Shown here: positions 26,217-37,454 of the stretch, piece after piece
Numbering within the stretch: the first letter of the stretch is position 1
Layout of the letters: the number at the start of each line of letters is the position of its first letter
DNA from: Acanthochromis polyacanthus
Taxonomy: Eukaryota > Chordata > Actinopteri > Pomacentridae
Direction: 5' to 3'
DNA: 64,000 nt
Assembly: GCF_021347895.1 (NCBI RefSeq)
Contig: NC_067117.1
Location: 36,214,067 to 36,278,066 of the forward strand
Notes under the pieces: model-generated
Databases searched by the model: none
Told to the model about the DNA's origin: nothing
The model's input: the letters and a program-made list of their open reading frames with translations, nothing else
Position numbers and translations under genes: made by a program

Positions 26217-26228
26217 ATGATGGAGTGA
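26217..26228 (+). promoter_or_regulatory. Minimal upstream ORF 2 (ATG ATG GAG TGA)
   Basis: A three-codon reading frame with two consecutive ATGs in the predicted leader. Very short uORFs of this kind can allow re-initiation downstream. Function is inferred only. Confidence 0.45.
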
Positions 26229-26297
26229 GGGAGTGAAGGAGAAGAGAACAGGATTACATCCTGTGAAAGAGCCAAGCTCATATTCTACATTAATTGA

Positions 26298-26387
26298 ATG
26301 CCTGGGAGACAGAAGAGACATGAGAGGAAGCCTTTTCTGTGCCAACTGCTTGAAGAGGTATTGCAATTAACCCTCTGGCCATCATAA
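26298..26387 (+). promoter_or_regulatory. Upstream ORF 3, in frame with grm4 (29 codons plus stop)
   Basis: Starts at ATG 26298 and stops at TAA 26385-26387, 69 bases before the main ATG and in the same frame. The stop therefore also fixes the upstream limit of the receptor ORF. A second, overlapping uORF in another frame starts at ATG 26320 and ends at 26370. Confidence 0.5.
26320..26370 (+). promoter_or_regulatory. Upstream ORF 4, nested in uORF 3
   Basis: ATG AGA GGA ... TGC AAT TAA, 16 codons plus stop, overlaps the preceding uORF in a different frame. Seen directly; any effect on translation is inference. Confidence 0.4.
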
Positions 26388-26456
26388 AATAATACCTGGC
26401 TTTTGTTGTGTTCTGATTGCTTGGTTGGTTGTACGGTGTGGAGGTGTGCTCGGGCC

Positions 26457-27011
26457 ATGGTCATGTTTCAGCCCCTGGCGTGTAGACCGGATCGGACCGG
26501 CTGTCAAAGAAACAGTTTGATTCTGCCGCTGCTGCTGCTGCTGCTGCTTCTCCACAGCTCCCTCAAGGCCACTCAGGCTGCCAAACCCAAAGGGCCAGGA
26601 CACACACATTTGAACTCCATCCGCATTGATGGAGATATCTCCTTAGGTGGGCTCTTCCCAGTACACGCTAGAGGCCACGATGGCAAACCATGTGGGGAGC
26701 TGAAGAAGGAGAAGGGTATACATAGACTGGAGGCCATGCTCTTTGCCCTTGACCGCATCAATAATGACAATAATCTACTGCCTAACATCACACTGGGAGC
26801 ACGAATCCTCGATACCTGTTCCAGGGACACTCATGCCTTGGAGCAGTCGCTCACCTTCGTGCAGGCTCTGATCGAGAAGGATGGCACTGACGTCAAGTGT
26901 CTTGGTGGGGGAGCACCCATCATCACCAAACCTGAGCGGGTGGTGGGTGTCATCGGAGCCTCCTCCAGCTCTGTCTCCATCATGGTGGCCAACATACTCC
27001 GCCTGTTTAAG
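26457..27011 (+). CDS. grm4: Metabotropic glutamate receptor 4, first coding exon (partial gene)
   Basis: Encodes the first 185 residues of a group III metabotropic glutamate receptor, a Gi/o-coupled class C GPCR that senses glutamate, typically at presynaptic terminals. Residues 20-42 form a leucine-rich signal peptide. From residue 52 the extracellular Venus-flytrap domain begins: [18 protein letters not shown], then [18 protein letters not shown], then [19 protein letters not shown], then [19 protein letters not shown]. Compared from memory with mammalian mGluR4, the match is nearly continuous at an offset of 12 residues. Glutamate-site Lys74 and Arg78 correspond to K86 and R90, the serine at 159 to S171, the disulphide cysteines 67 and 109 to C79 and C121, and the glycosylated NIT to N110. 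KPKG after the signal and [14 protein letters not shown] favour GRM4 over GRM8, GRM7 or GRM6. ATG 26457 sits in a good context (GCCATGG) and an in-frame TAA lies at 26385. The exon closes after LFK at AAG|GTAAGA, where GRM4 genes are known to splice. The rest of the receptor is outside the visible part. Confidence 0.93.
26529..26546 (+). repeat. (CTG)6 leucine tract in the signal peptide
   Basis: Six perfect CTG codons, followed by CTT and CTC, give an eight-leucine run (residues 25-32) in the hydrophobic core of the signal peptide. Such a tract is prone to length polymorphism. Confidence 0.9.
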
Positions 27012-27017
27012 GTAAGA
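27012..27017 (+). promoter_or_regulatory. 5' splice site of the first grm4 coding exon
   Basis: GTAAGA directly follows the AAG lysine codon of LFK. This is a near-perfect donor at the conserved group III mGluR exon border, in phase 0. After it the reading frame runs only into non-receptor residues. Confidence 0.93.
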
Positions 27018-30000
27018 TATCAACAGTTATTTGCTTGGTGCTGTTCTGAATGCTGTATGATACTAAAAACCTGTGATTTGTGATGTTTTTGCTTTATTGA
27101 TCTGCTTGTATACAGTATTTATTTGAATAATTAATAACACTGAAATGCTGAAATGCATGAGCTGCTGAACAATACAAGAGAACAATGTGTATTGAACAGA
27201 TAGAGAACTGCTGCCACACAATGGATACTTTCAAAACTTTAGTGAGGAGATCCTCTGGTAAATCTCATCACTGACTGTTGCCCTGGAGGAGTCGGTTGCT
27301 AAGCAGTGAGAGGTATTGCCTGTCAGAATACAGAAGTGATAAATAGGATACTACTTTTTTTCATTTTTACCCCATAGCCTTTCTCTTAATCAGTTTGCTG
27401 TTTACATCTGCTTACGATATTGGAAAAATATGTTCTGTTCATGGACATTTGGACATTTGATGAATTATTAAAGACAAATATTTATTTTCTGACCAGCCAG
27501 CCATGGCAAGCATAATAGTTCTTCCTGCTTTACTGAAGGTATGATTGCTGTGTACCGCTTGGCTCACTGCAAAACAATACACCCTTTTTCTTTGACTTAC
27601 AAACAAAATACTTGTTTTAAAAATTAATGTCACATGTTGGAAATTATTTCATGGGTAATTACACATGTTATCACAGATATTACTCAGATTACATTTATTG
27701 GTTCTGGTGAGCTCATGACTTATTTAAATTCTGTATTAATTTAAACAAGAGACTATTTTTTGACAACATTCAGACTTAAAAAACAACAAATACATCTAAG
27801 ATTCTCTGCATCAGTCCTGAGTCTTTAGTTTGTCCTCCTGTTTCTCTCAAATGAAAATTAATTTGTAAACCAAACCTCACTGCGGCTTGTCTTCCTTAAA
27901 AGAACTGCAAGGTTCAGAGGTAGGCTGTGGCTCTCAGAGCAGCATCCCTGCGGCTGATTCAGGAAGAACACAGGCCTGGTGTTTACTGTCACGGCACAGG
28001 GCTTTCACATCACTGACTGCAATTGCTTTCTTTTAGGGCTTCCCCATTAATGTCAGCAATTTCAAAACATCAGCTGTTGAACTTGAAGCAGTGTCAGTGT
28101 ACACAGAGAAACACAGGACAACCAGCTTAGCAGGCACAATACAGCTGTACATATGTAAATATGTACATGTTTTCATTGATGTCTCTTGTAATTGTGGGAA
28201 CTTTTTTTAAAAATCAGCATAAGCTTTTAAATAATTACTATGCATGGAACGTGTGTCCCACAACATGCACCTAACCCTGTTAGCATAAGCTTTTTAGTTC
28301 ATTGAAAAAGAAGAAAACAGTGAATCACATGGAATGCTGGAATTGACATCATCAAACAGTTTTCCAAAAGAATGGGTAGAGTAAAGCTATGTCCTCTCTT
28401 GTATTTTTCATATTTTCATAACATTGTCAGTTAACAAATAGTTTCTGTATATGCATCTTGATGATGGCTTTCCCAATTAGAGTTGCTCCAAAGAAAGTCC
28501 AGAAGGGAACCAGGAAGTGGGCGCAGGTCAAAGAGAGGATTAGGGTTTGAGGCACAAGCCAAGATCCCAAAGAAGCCCACTTTCTGTACCATATGCTGGA
28601 CTCCCAGTTTTGCTCTTGTGACAAAGTCCTGAGCACTTGAATGTCTCACTCTACTTCATGCAACCCTGTTATGCATATTATCAGGATAAGACAAATTCTT
28701 TTTAGTTTTTTTCTTTACTGTTTTACATCAGTAACAGCTGGCTAAATATCTAGCTTCTACTCCTGAGAAAAAGCTAACATTGGCATGAATAATCAACCCT
28801 GTTACTGTTATTAGAGCAGGATTAAGAAATAACAATACTCTTAAACAATAATAAAATGATAACAATAAAAATATTACAAATTGTAATGTTGATGTGTAAG
28901 CTGAGCCAGTCAAGCCTTTGATAGTTTATTACCTATTATTGACAAATATGAAGCAGAATATTGTAAAAATTTGAAGCCCAAATGTTCTGTAACTCTGGAA
29001 TGACCTTTAAATAATCAGTGGTTGACTGAGAAGTAATGAAAGCAATCCTTAGTTACAGTGTGAAAGGAAGGCAAAGGATTGACATGTTGGTAGGATCGCT
29101 GTTTCTTCACCATTGTTCCTGCTTGCCGCGCTAATGCTCTCAGCTCAGGTGCCAGATGTTTGACTACTGCCGAAGCAGAGCAGAATCTGGCATTGCTTCA
29201 TCTTCTGCCTTCCAGTAAGATCAATTCTGTGACATCTATTGCAGGAGAGATGTTCTGCAGTGTGTAATGACAATGAACTATAATTAGGATCTCTACCTTT
29301 TACTCAAATGATTGTGGGAATATGTTTGTATCATATCACAGATGATAATTGTGTTACATGTGATAAAGCCTGTATCATGTGAGATTTGAGGTAAAGGATG
29401 TCGGCTGTTGTACGTTATGTAGTTTATGGGAGGCGGCCTATTTGTATGCAGCTGCACTGCAGTGCAGTTGGACAGAAGCCATGAACACTATAGCATTAGT
29501 CATAATTCCAGGTAAAGGGCAGTGATGTTGAATCATTTTAAAACCCAAATATACTTAGATTGAAAACCAAAAATTGTAAAGTTAATATGAGGTTCAAATC
29601 AGCAAGGTGATTTAGGTACAGCTCTGGATTTTGGAGAGATGGATGTAAAGCTTTTATTTATTTCTTTAATGCTTATTTATGCATTGGTTAATCTAACACT
29701 CCACAGCAACAGCCTGAAGTCTATGTATTATTTGATAAGCTCCCCGATTCCAGAGTTTTACAAACCACATGGGATGTATCCTTCTTGTCGAGGCCCCCAG
29801 CATTAATCAAAGTAAACTTGGTGTGACAGAATACACACTCACTCAGGTTTTGTACATCCGTTTTCATATTTCATCGTGTGCATGTGTGAGTCTTTTTTTT
29901 TCACATTATGTATGGGTGGCCCATATCACCCACTGGAAAATACACTTGGGCATGCAAAGCCCTGTACATGAACTTTATTTCTTTCTGTCTCCCACTCATA

Positions 30001-30854
30001 AAATATGCCTATATGTGCACTCATACAGGTAAAAGTCGGTGTGGACCACAGTAATGAGCATCTCCTGCAGCGTGTTCTTGATCCCACTCTCACTTGGAAG
30101 CCTCACATCCTTCGTCATTAGCACAGTGCTCATTCCTTCTTTATTAATGCACCTAAGCGTTGTCCTTGCATATTTAATCTGGACTTCTCTGATCTCCTCT
30201 CTCTTTACTCTCAATGTATATATTAGCATTCCCCTCTTCTGCTTTTTTTTAACGTTTAGACAGCTGGAGGTTAAGAAAGATGCTCCCGCCTGACAGTGGT
30301 TGAGTAGTCAACACGGGGAGATTTGTCCAGTTCATCTTTGCTTGGGCTTCTGAGTCGCACTATTTAAAATCAAACACTTTCCAAGACAGTGACCAATCAA
30401 TCAGCATCTGCACTAACTGAATAACAGTCATTACAGCAATCAAAAACGACAGTGAGTTCCTGACAGGACGTAAAGTAGTCTGATCAGTTACATGGATTAA
30501 ACAGTAAATCTTTAATGGAGAGTGGTGTGTAGTCATTTAGGCGGGGTCTTGACTTTCTCGGGATCCTCAGGTCAGCCATACAGCAGCTGGTCCTCCTGGC
30601 CCTGATGGACCTTCTTATGGCCCCGGCAGGTTTTAACTTTACAGCCTGCTCATAACATACCCCGTGCCAGCGAGACATCATTTGCTGCATGATCTAGCAT
30701 GCAGAGAGAAGGGCTATTGTGTCTGCTAGGACTGCAGCTAGACATAAATGTTTGCTTTAAATGAAGACAATGCATGCACACAAGTACCAGCTCAGCATGC
30801 TGATGAAGATGAGCAGACTCTTTGACATGTAGACACGAGTGTATGCTTGCACAA

Positions 30855-30856
<2 letters not shown>
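27018..30856 (+). other. Start of the grm4 intron, unrecognised sequence
   Basis: Intronic by position after the donor at 27012. No IPQISYASTAP-like continuation of the receptor was recognised here or later. No repeat ends seen. Confidence 0.65.

Positions 30857-30914
<58 letters not shown>
30857..30914 (+). repeat. (CA)29 microsatellite
   Basis: An uninterrupted CA dinucleotide run of about 58 bases. Open frames crossing it on either strand are artefacts of the repeat. Confidence 0.98.
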
Positions 30915-30916
<2 letters not shown>

Positions 30917-32574
30917 TATGCATAATTGTAATACACACACACTCTCCATGTATGCAAATGCTACACATAAAGAAACACAACCGTACACAAAAGCAATCAA
31001 GCACGTTTGCACGCAAACCACTTTAAAGCCAACATCAGCAGCAGCAGCCACCCTGATGTAGTTAGCAGGTTTATAGAAAAGTGTTTCCTCAGCACTCCGC
31101 TGCATACAGATGTGGTCCAGAGCAGCTTGATGAATATTTTAGTCCAAACTTATGTAATGGTAACATGGGGACGAGGAGCTGCAGCTCAAGAACATTTTAG
31201 TGTAGCTTGCTGAGAAGTGGGAGCTGCTGTGACAAGCATTTGGGGAAAGAGATAAAGCATGATCACAGACAAGCTATGTCAGATGATTACATAATTCATC
31301 TGCTATGCAGATGCATTCATAAAGTTGACACACATCACCTACAACGCAGATTACACCACTGGGTCTGTTGCTCCTGATTACGTATTTAGCTCAGCAGGAG
31401 GTCCTGAAAGGGGGTTTCCTTTTTGGCTCAACTGCAGCAAAAGTTTGGCTCTTGTTCAATGAAAAATACTCTTAATAAATTTCATTTGTTTCATTCTCTA
31501 GTGCACATGAGTAGCACAATAGAGAGGCGGTGACCCAGGAATAAGAAGCTCACAGTGTTTAGCGTTTAATGCTCACTGGAAAGCATTTTGTTGGCTCCTT
31601 GTTCTGACATTACAGTTTAGTGCTGGCTGGACAGAGAATCTCAGATTCAATGAATAGATAGTTTCAGTAATAAAGAGTCCAGAGAAGAGCAAAGAAATGA
31701 TCCATTTAGATGAAGAGAAGCAGAAGACAATGATTTTTCATGCAAGAGCAGACAGGCCTTTGGCATCCCACTCATTTTGACACTTTCCCTTACCCTTAGT
31801 CTGGGCTCGTTTCCTGGAGATACAGAAGCTGACCTACTGAGCTGTTGTTTAGCACCTGTATATTGTGAGAAAATCTTCACAACAAAGGTAAATCATTTAG
31901 TGATTGCAGAGGTCTCTGAGACAAAAACAAAGCATCAATATCTATGTGAACATTCTTTTTCTCCTTTTTGATCCAGACAAGCGGTGTTACCACACTGCTC
32001 TCATGGGGTATTTCTGTATTTCATGTTGGGCAGTCTAATTGGTCTGATCCCTCATGGGCTTAGTGTTTCAAACTGTCAACAAAAGGCAGAACAAATAATA
32101 TTTTGTGGTTAGGATGAGATGAGCACTATATTTTATGAATAGTTGATTATAGATCGTCTTGAGCTGCCATTTTGATGATGATACCATAGCCAGTAAAAGC
32201 ATGTAAATAATGAACCACAGTGTTGAATAATACATTGTCAGGCAGATTTGCAAATATAAATACACTATCTGCAATTTAAAATACTATGATTTAACACGAT
32301 GACCCAAAATATCTTGGATTTACTTCACAAACATGCAACAGCTTAATGGGATTCAAAACCCATTTTTTTGGTGTAAAGAAGAATGGTTCACATTCTTTAA
32401 AAATCAAATTCGCAGGCTGCAGTTGCTAATGTTTTGCTTTTACTGGTGTTTCTTTTGCTGCCATGACTAATTTTTGTTTGTGCCATTACAACAAAACATT
32501 GCGCTCATAGTAAAGATGCAATTACACGACATCTTGAAAGATAAAGGCTATCAGTGCCGATCTCATTACATATA
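30915..32574 (+). other. Intronic sequence, unrecognised
   Basis: Between the (CA)n tract and the Tc1-like element. Nothing recognised. Confidence 0.55.
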
Positions 32575-33239
32575 CAGGCTCATCTCAAAGTATTAGAATA
32601 TTGCGGAAAAACATCAATAGTTTTCATCAGACATTGCTTAAAGTGAAAATTGTATCCAGTCAGTACATAGTGATGAAGAAATTTACCCAAAGTCCTCATG
32701 CGAAGTTTGCTGTTGTGAGGTGTTTTTTTAGTATTCTGTTATACGGTGGACTTACCAACACAGAATGTGAGTCTGTGAAGGAAAGCCAACCCAGAATATT
32801 TATAGTATCAAACATTTTATAGAGTTGGCCAGACAGCTGGGAGGCGACAGTATGTTAGTAGAGAAAAGAGTAGTGGCCAGTTTGCATATGATTGCTAATT
32901 AATGACAAATGGTGATGGAGTCAAGGTGTCTGGTAGACAACAAAAGGTAAAAGAACAAGAGATGTGGCAGACAATTGTCAATAACAAAAGGTGACTGAAT
33001 CAAGAGATATGGCTGACAGGAAAGGAAGTTATCAGTGACAAAGGTAATGGAATAAAGAGCGACACAAGGTGTAGGTCGAGTTTGTAGTACAAAGGATGTG
33101 CTATTTTCTCCATCAACAGAAACTGAAATATTTCAAGCCTTTGTTGATAATAGCAGCTTACAGCTCATAACTTCATACCCCCTCAAAATATTAGAATATT
33201 TCAAAGAATCAACAAACATAAATGAAAAATAAATGCAAA

Positions 33240-34335
33240 AATATTCAAACTCTGAAAAGTATGATCTTGTATGCTCTATTAGTATTTGGTTGGGGCACCC
33301 TTTGCTCAAATTACTGCAGCAGTGTGGCACGGCATGGAGGCCATCAGCCTGTGGCACAGTTAACAAATAGTCTGTGGCACCCCTTCAGCTCTTCTTTACT
33401 GTCTATCCCATATTCCTCTTGACAACACATCGAACATTTTCATCCGAGTTTAGATCTGGTGAATTGGCTGTCCAATCTAGCACTGTAACGCCATGGTAAA
33501 TGGTTGTATTTATACAGCACTTTTATCCAAAGCGCTTTACATGATACATCACATTCACCCATTCACACACACATTCACACACTGATGGCAGGAGCTGCCA
33601 TGCAAGGTGCTAATCACGACCCATCAGGAGCAATTAGGGGTTAGGTGTCTTGCTCAGGGACACCTCGACATGAGCACGACGGGCCGGGGGATCAAACCGC
33701 AACCCTCCGGTTGCGAGACAGCCACTCTACCCACTGAGCTATGCTGCCCCATGGTCAGTGAATTATTTCTGAGTGGTTTTGGCAATGTGGGGAGATGTCA
33801 GGTCCCACCAGAAGACAAAATTTGTATTCCCAAAAAGATTCTCAGCAGACGGAAGCATGTAGTGCTCCAAAATCAACTGGTAGATGGGTGCATGATGACT
33901 ATGCAGGTGGACCAACACCAGCAGATGACACGGCATCCAAATCTTCACTGACTTTGGAAACTTCACACTGAACTTCAAGCAGTTTTGATGCTTTGGCTGA
34001 GACTTTAGATTTCAAAAGAAATGCAAAATTTACTTAAATCTGAAAACAGAACTTTGGACCACTTAGCAACAGTTCTTTCTTTGCTTAGCCCAAGTAAGAC
34101 ACTTCCGATGTTGTTGGGTGTTCAGGAACGGCTTGACAGTAGGGATTTGACATTTGTCACCCATTTCAAGGACATGTCTGTGTGTGATGGCTCTGGATGT
34201 TCTTGTTCCAGATTCAGTCCACTGCTTGTGAATCTCCTTCACATTCTTGAATCTGTGTTTCCTGATCATTTTCTCAAGTCTGCTCTCATCCCTGTTGTTT
34301 GTGCACCTTTTGATGTATATGCTTTGATACAGCAC
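33240..34335 (-). pseudogene. Tc1-like transposase pseudogene, interrupted by a SINE
   Basis: Minus-strand pieces, in order, match Tc1 transposases. The helix-turn-helix and linker region reads SRLEKMIRKHRFKNVK and IPTVKPFLNTQQHRKCLTWA (34335-34063). A catalytic-core piece reads MLPSAENLFGNTNFVFWWDL (about 33880-33800), where WWD stands at the usual QQD aspartate of DDE. The C-terminus resembles SMPxxxAAVI and AKGAPTKY (about 33330-33270), with a stop between the two. Frames change between pieces and a SINE lies inside, so no active enzyme can be made. Confidence 0.82.
33498..33748 (-). mobile_element. tRNA-derived SINE (second family) inside the Tc1-like element
   Basis: On the minus strand: GGGGCAGCATAGCTCAGTGG (A box), GGTTGCGGTTTGATCCCCCG (B box), GTGTCCCTGAGCAAGACACC, and a 3' end AAGCGCTTTGGATAAAAGTG ending in TACCAT-like sequence. 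CCATGGT occurs on both sides (33491-33497 and 33749-33755) as a target-site duplication. Confidence 0.88.
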
Positions 34336-34825
34336 CCTGTCAGCACTTTCAGCAATGTACTTGTAGACTTATCCTAATTGTGGAGGGTCTCAGCGATTGT
34401 GTTGTGGACTACTGTCAAGTCAGCAGTCTTCTCTGTGATTGTATGTACTCAGAGTACAGGCTCTTACAGGCTCTTTGCATGTATTTTGAGTTACATAGGT
34501 GATTGTAGCTCTTCTTGGGCTTGTGTGGGAGTGTCTAGGGGCAATTTATTGATGTGTCTGTGGCCCTCTGTGTAATACTTTAACATTTTGAGATTGATTC
34601 TGGACTGCTTTCATGAGCTGTATGCCATTATCAAAGTTACAACAAATAAAGGCTTGAAATATTTCAGTTCATGTATACTGAGTCTAGAATACATAGTTTT
34701 CACTTTGAGCAATGTCTGATGAAAAATATTGAAGCTTTTCCAACATATTTCAATTATATAGGATGCACCTGTCACAAAGCAAACTGTGAAGACTATGGCA
34801 GATATCATTATCAGTTGACAGTCTC

Positions 34826-35420
34826 TGTCACAAACCAAGTGGTTTAGAACCCAAGCAGCAGGCAACAGGCAGGTGGGTGGATTAATAATAAAGTTTAATA
34901 GATTATAGAACCAAAAAAAATAATCAAAACAGGAGACACAAAGAATGAACTGAACAGGGATCTAAACTGAAACTAAAGCGATGGCGCACGGCCGCGGTGG
35001 GGAGCTAAACAAAAACTAAACTCTAAACGGGAGAAAGAAAACTCACATAATGTCAAAGGGGGTCAGGAGACAGGGCTAAAACGGAGCTGACGAAGCTGAT
35101 AGCAGGGACGTGACTGGGGCGGCGGAGCAGGCGGAATCCGGAGCAGACCAAGGGGTTTGTGGAGCGGAGAAAGGAGGACAAGCAGACGTGGGTTCCGGGG
35201 TGAGGGGAGGAAGACGGAACAGACGAAGGAATCCCAGGGCAGACAGAGTCCAAACAGAGGATCGGTGCTCAATGGAGAACCGCATACAATGGCCCAGCAG
35301 AGAGCTGTTGGCAGAGCCAGGCTTTTGAGCAGTAGTTGATTGTTCATTGACGATTGTTCATGACGAGCCCTCGTCATTAGGCTGATGAGCCAGAGCACCA
35401 CAGCGGGAGGGGGCCTGACA
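34826..35420 (-). mobile_element. Solo LTR, probably of a Gypsy-type retrotransposon
   Basis: On the minus strand it begins TGTCAGGCCC and ends GGTTTGTGACA, the TG...CA ends of an LTR. A perfect 5-bp duplication, GTCTC, flanks it (34821-34825 and 35421-35425). An ATTAAA signal lies about 65 bases before the minus-strand 3' end, followed by a U5-like stretch (CTGCTTGGGTTCTAAACC). No internal region or second LTR is present, as expected after LTR-LTR recombination. Because the ends are near-palindromic, orientation is less certain than identity. Confidence 0.75.
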
Positions 35421-35561
35421 GTCTCCTTCGTGGTTCCTTGAATGAGTGAATAGATCCATTCTGCAGCTGTTTTGTGGTCAAAGCTCCCCCACATCAGTCT
35501 TTCTCAGAGGTGTTCACCATCTGCTTTGTTGCAACCTTTGTTTTAGTGCATAAATGGTTAT

Positions 35562-35578
35562 CCCCCCCCCCCCCCCCC
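35562..35578 (+). repeat. Poly-C run (17), with a poly-A run 40 bases on
   Basis: Seventeen consecutive C bases, followed by an A-run at about 35618-35632. Homopolymers of this length are difficult to sequence and their exact length is uncertain. Confidence 0.95.
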
Positions 35579-35632
35579 ACTTGATCCTCTGCATCTTAGT
35601 GTCAGACCAGTTGAGTTAAAAAAAAAAAAAAA

Positions 35633-36875
35633 CATCTGCTGATTTTATGATCAGTTGATAAACCACAAAACTACAAGCATGTCTGCATTTCTCTCTGCGA
35701 GAAAAGTGAGAGGAATCTTGAAGCAGATTTCTAAGTCTCAAAGGAAAAAAGCTGGATTGGTTCGTCTTTGACACTATAATTAAAGTACAACCTTTGTACT
35801 GTGGAGCTATCTGCCCATTTCTTAAAGTGTATCTTAATGAACATTGTCTTTATAATAGATTTTATGTCAGACCCATCTCATTCTTGCCAGTTTTTCAAAA
35901 CATATTATTTGAGCTGCATTTTATCTTTTAGCCATTGGGCTTGTACTCATTTGGAAAGAAGCAATAACCTGTGAGGAGCTTCTAAAGAAAATGTAATCAA
36001 ATCTGCAAATTTACAGGCTTGCTTTTGGTGTTAATTTAGAATTTTCACACAGACTGAATTATATTAGAGGTACAAAAAAAAAATCGCAGAACAGAAGCTT
36101 TGAGAAATGGCTTACATGTATGTTATTTCTTCCCTTGTATTTCCATGTGTATAAAAGACATTTCCAAATTTTGGCTAAATCATTGCATGGATGAAAATGA
36201 GTTTCTGTGTTTATTGCATTTCTTCATTGCCCACTCTTTTAAACACTCTGCAGCATAGCTGTGAATCCTTCAATATCCAATATATTTCTTGACATTTTTA
36301 CCCTGCTGGGACCCTCATATGGTGTGTGTCTAAAATACAAAAATATCGGTCATGAAATATCATGCTTGGTCTCACCTTGTTCTGACAGTTTTAATTCTCC
36401 CATAAACCTTCCATTGACACAGTAGAATGATGGCCCTGTGCCAAAACTGATTTAGCAACTCATTTGTGGGAATGACAGCTAAATCAAGATTAACTAGTAT
36501 CAGCCCATCGAGGCATCTCACTTCAACCAAGCCCACTCGTTCAGTGAGCCAGTGGCAAGATGATTGCTCACATCGACTGCTTCAGTCTGGAGATATGAAG
36601 AGCTTTATTTTTAATTGCTTTACATGGATTTCAGTTTCATGCACCAAGGTCACATGTTTAAACAGGAGTCACAATTGGTAGCGAAGTTATTTTGTTATAT
36701 ACCTTGGCGTTTATGTGATGCTGCTACATGTTGAAGCCACAAAAAGGCCTATTTCATGTCAAAGTTAGGATTTATTATTAGATTTAATCGTAGGTTTCAG
36801 TTTAAGTGTATTTCAAGGAGAATGTATTACATTCTTTATTAGAATACTAGACCGTGTGATTTTTGTTTTAAAAGG
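35633..36875 (+). other. Intronic sequence, unrecognised
   Basis: AT-rich, no repeat ends or exon recognised. Confidence 0.55.
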
Positions 36876-36883
36876 GGATACTG

Positions 36884-37454
36884 CTAGCCTAGCCGCACTA
36901 GACCCATGTTCTGAAGGCACAAGGGTCTAGGAACGCTCGACAGGCTAAAAGGTTGTCTATCAAATCACTCTGCAGCAATTGGGTAGGTATACAACCAATC
37001 AGTGCAACGAATAGGCTGACGTAGTTCCTAGAGCGCCGGCAGATTGTGGCTAAGTCCCATTAGCTTCTCAACCAGCGGAGCCGCGGAGTCAACTGGTATA
37101 TTAAGGATTTGCCATATCCCGTCAGCATAAGTACAAATACGTCTTTCTTCTCAATGAAACACTTCAGTGCCGTCCTTTGTTTATCTTTCAAGTTGAATTT
37201 TTGCTTCAAATCTTTAAGGGCTGTGGCCAAAGCCGAGTCGAAAGATAACTGTTTATTGTGCGCCGGTTGTTTCTGTCAGAATCGTCGCGCCTCTGTTGTC
37301 ACTTCGTTACGCCCGCCTTCTGCCTCTACACTTCATGGTGATTCGTCCGGCCAGTTTTAGGAGCATCCAGCCTTGAGCCTTATGGAGGGTAACTAGACCC
37401 ACCCTGGCAGAGAATTAAATTCGTTGCCATGGGTTGTCTAGCGCGGCTAGGCTA
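36884..37454. mobile_element. hAT-like non-autonomous element, 8-bp target duplication
   Basis: GGATACTG flanks both sides (36876-36883 and 37455-37462). The ends are inverted: CTAGCCTAGCCGCACTAGAC at the left, TAGCCTAGCCGCGCTAGACA inward from the right, then CCCAT in both. The interior is much richer in CpG than its surroundings. No transposase domain was recognised in the 83-codon open stretch at 37109-37360. Confidence 0.8.

Larger units (their letters stand above)
25955..26456 (+). other. grm4: Probable 5' leader (UTR) of grm4 in the same exon
   Basis: A long pyrimidine run (25921-25951) ends in CAG at 25952-25954, a strong splice acceptor, so the exon probably begins at 25955 and the promoter lies further upstream in another, unidentified exon. 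The leader has a purine-rich stretch (about 26050-26110, GAGA-like) and several upstream ATGs. Alternatively transcription could start within or just before this stretch; cDNA would decide. No TATA box or CpG island was evident next to it. Confidence 0.65.
32575..34771 (-). mobile_element. Decayed Tc1/mariner-like transposon
   Basis: The ends are inverted: CAGGCTCATCTCAAAGTATT at the left and CAGGTGCATCCTATATAATT read inward from the right. Both then carry CATCAGACATTGCT(T/C)AAAGTGAAAA. TA precedes the left end; no TA remains at the right. Transposase remnants lie on the minus strand. A SINE at 33498-33748 interrupts it, and a further inverted block (AAATATTAGAATATTTC) lies near 33186. Confidence 0.82.

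Noticed and set aside
26457..27011. grm8, grm7 or grm6 instead of grm4
   Set aside because: KPKG after the signal, FALDRINND, and [15 protein letters not shown] match mGluR4 as remembered; mGluR8 has AIDQINKD and FTKPDKISGVIGA at these places. A full-length protein would settle it.
30650..31061. Open frames full of Cys-Val or Thr-His repeats
   Set aside because: They are translations of the (CA)n microsatellite.
35063..35494. 143-codon minus-strand open frame rich in Pro, Ser and Leu
   Set aside because: It lies mostly inside the solo LTR and reads across its edge, so it is repeat sequence and not a gene.
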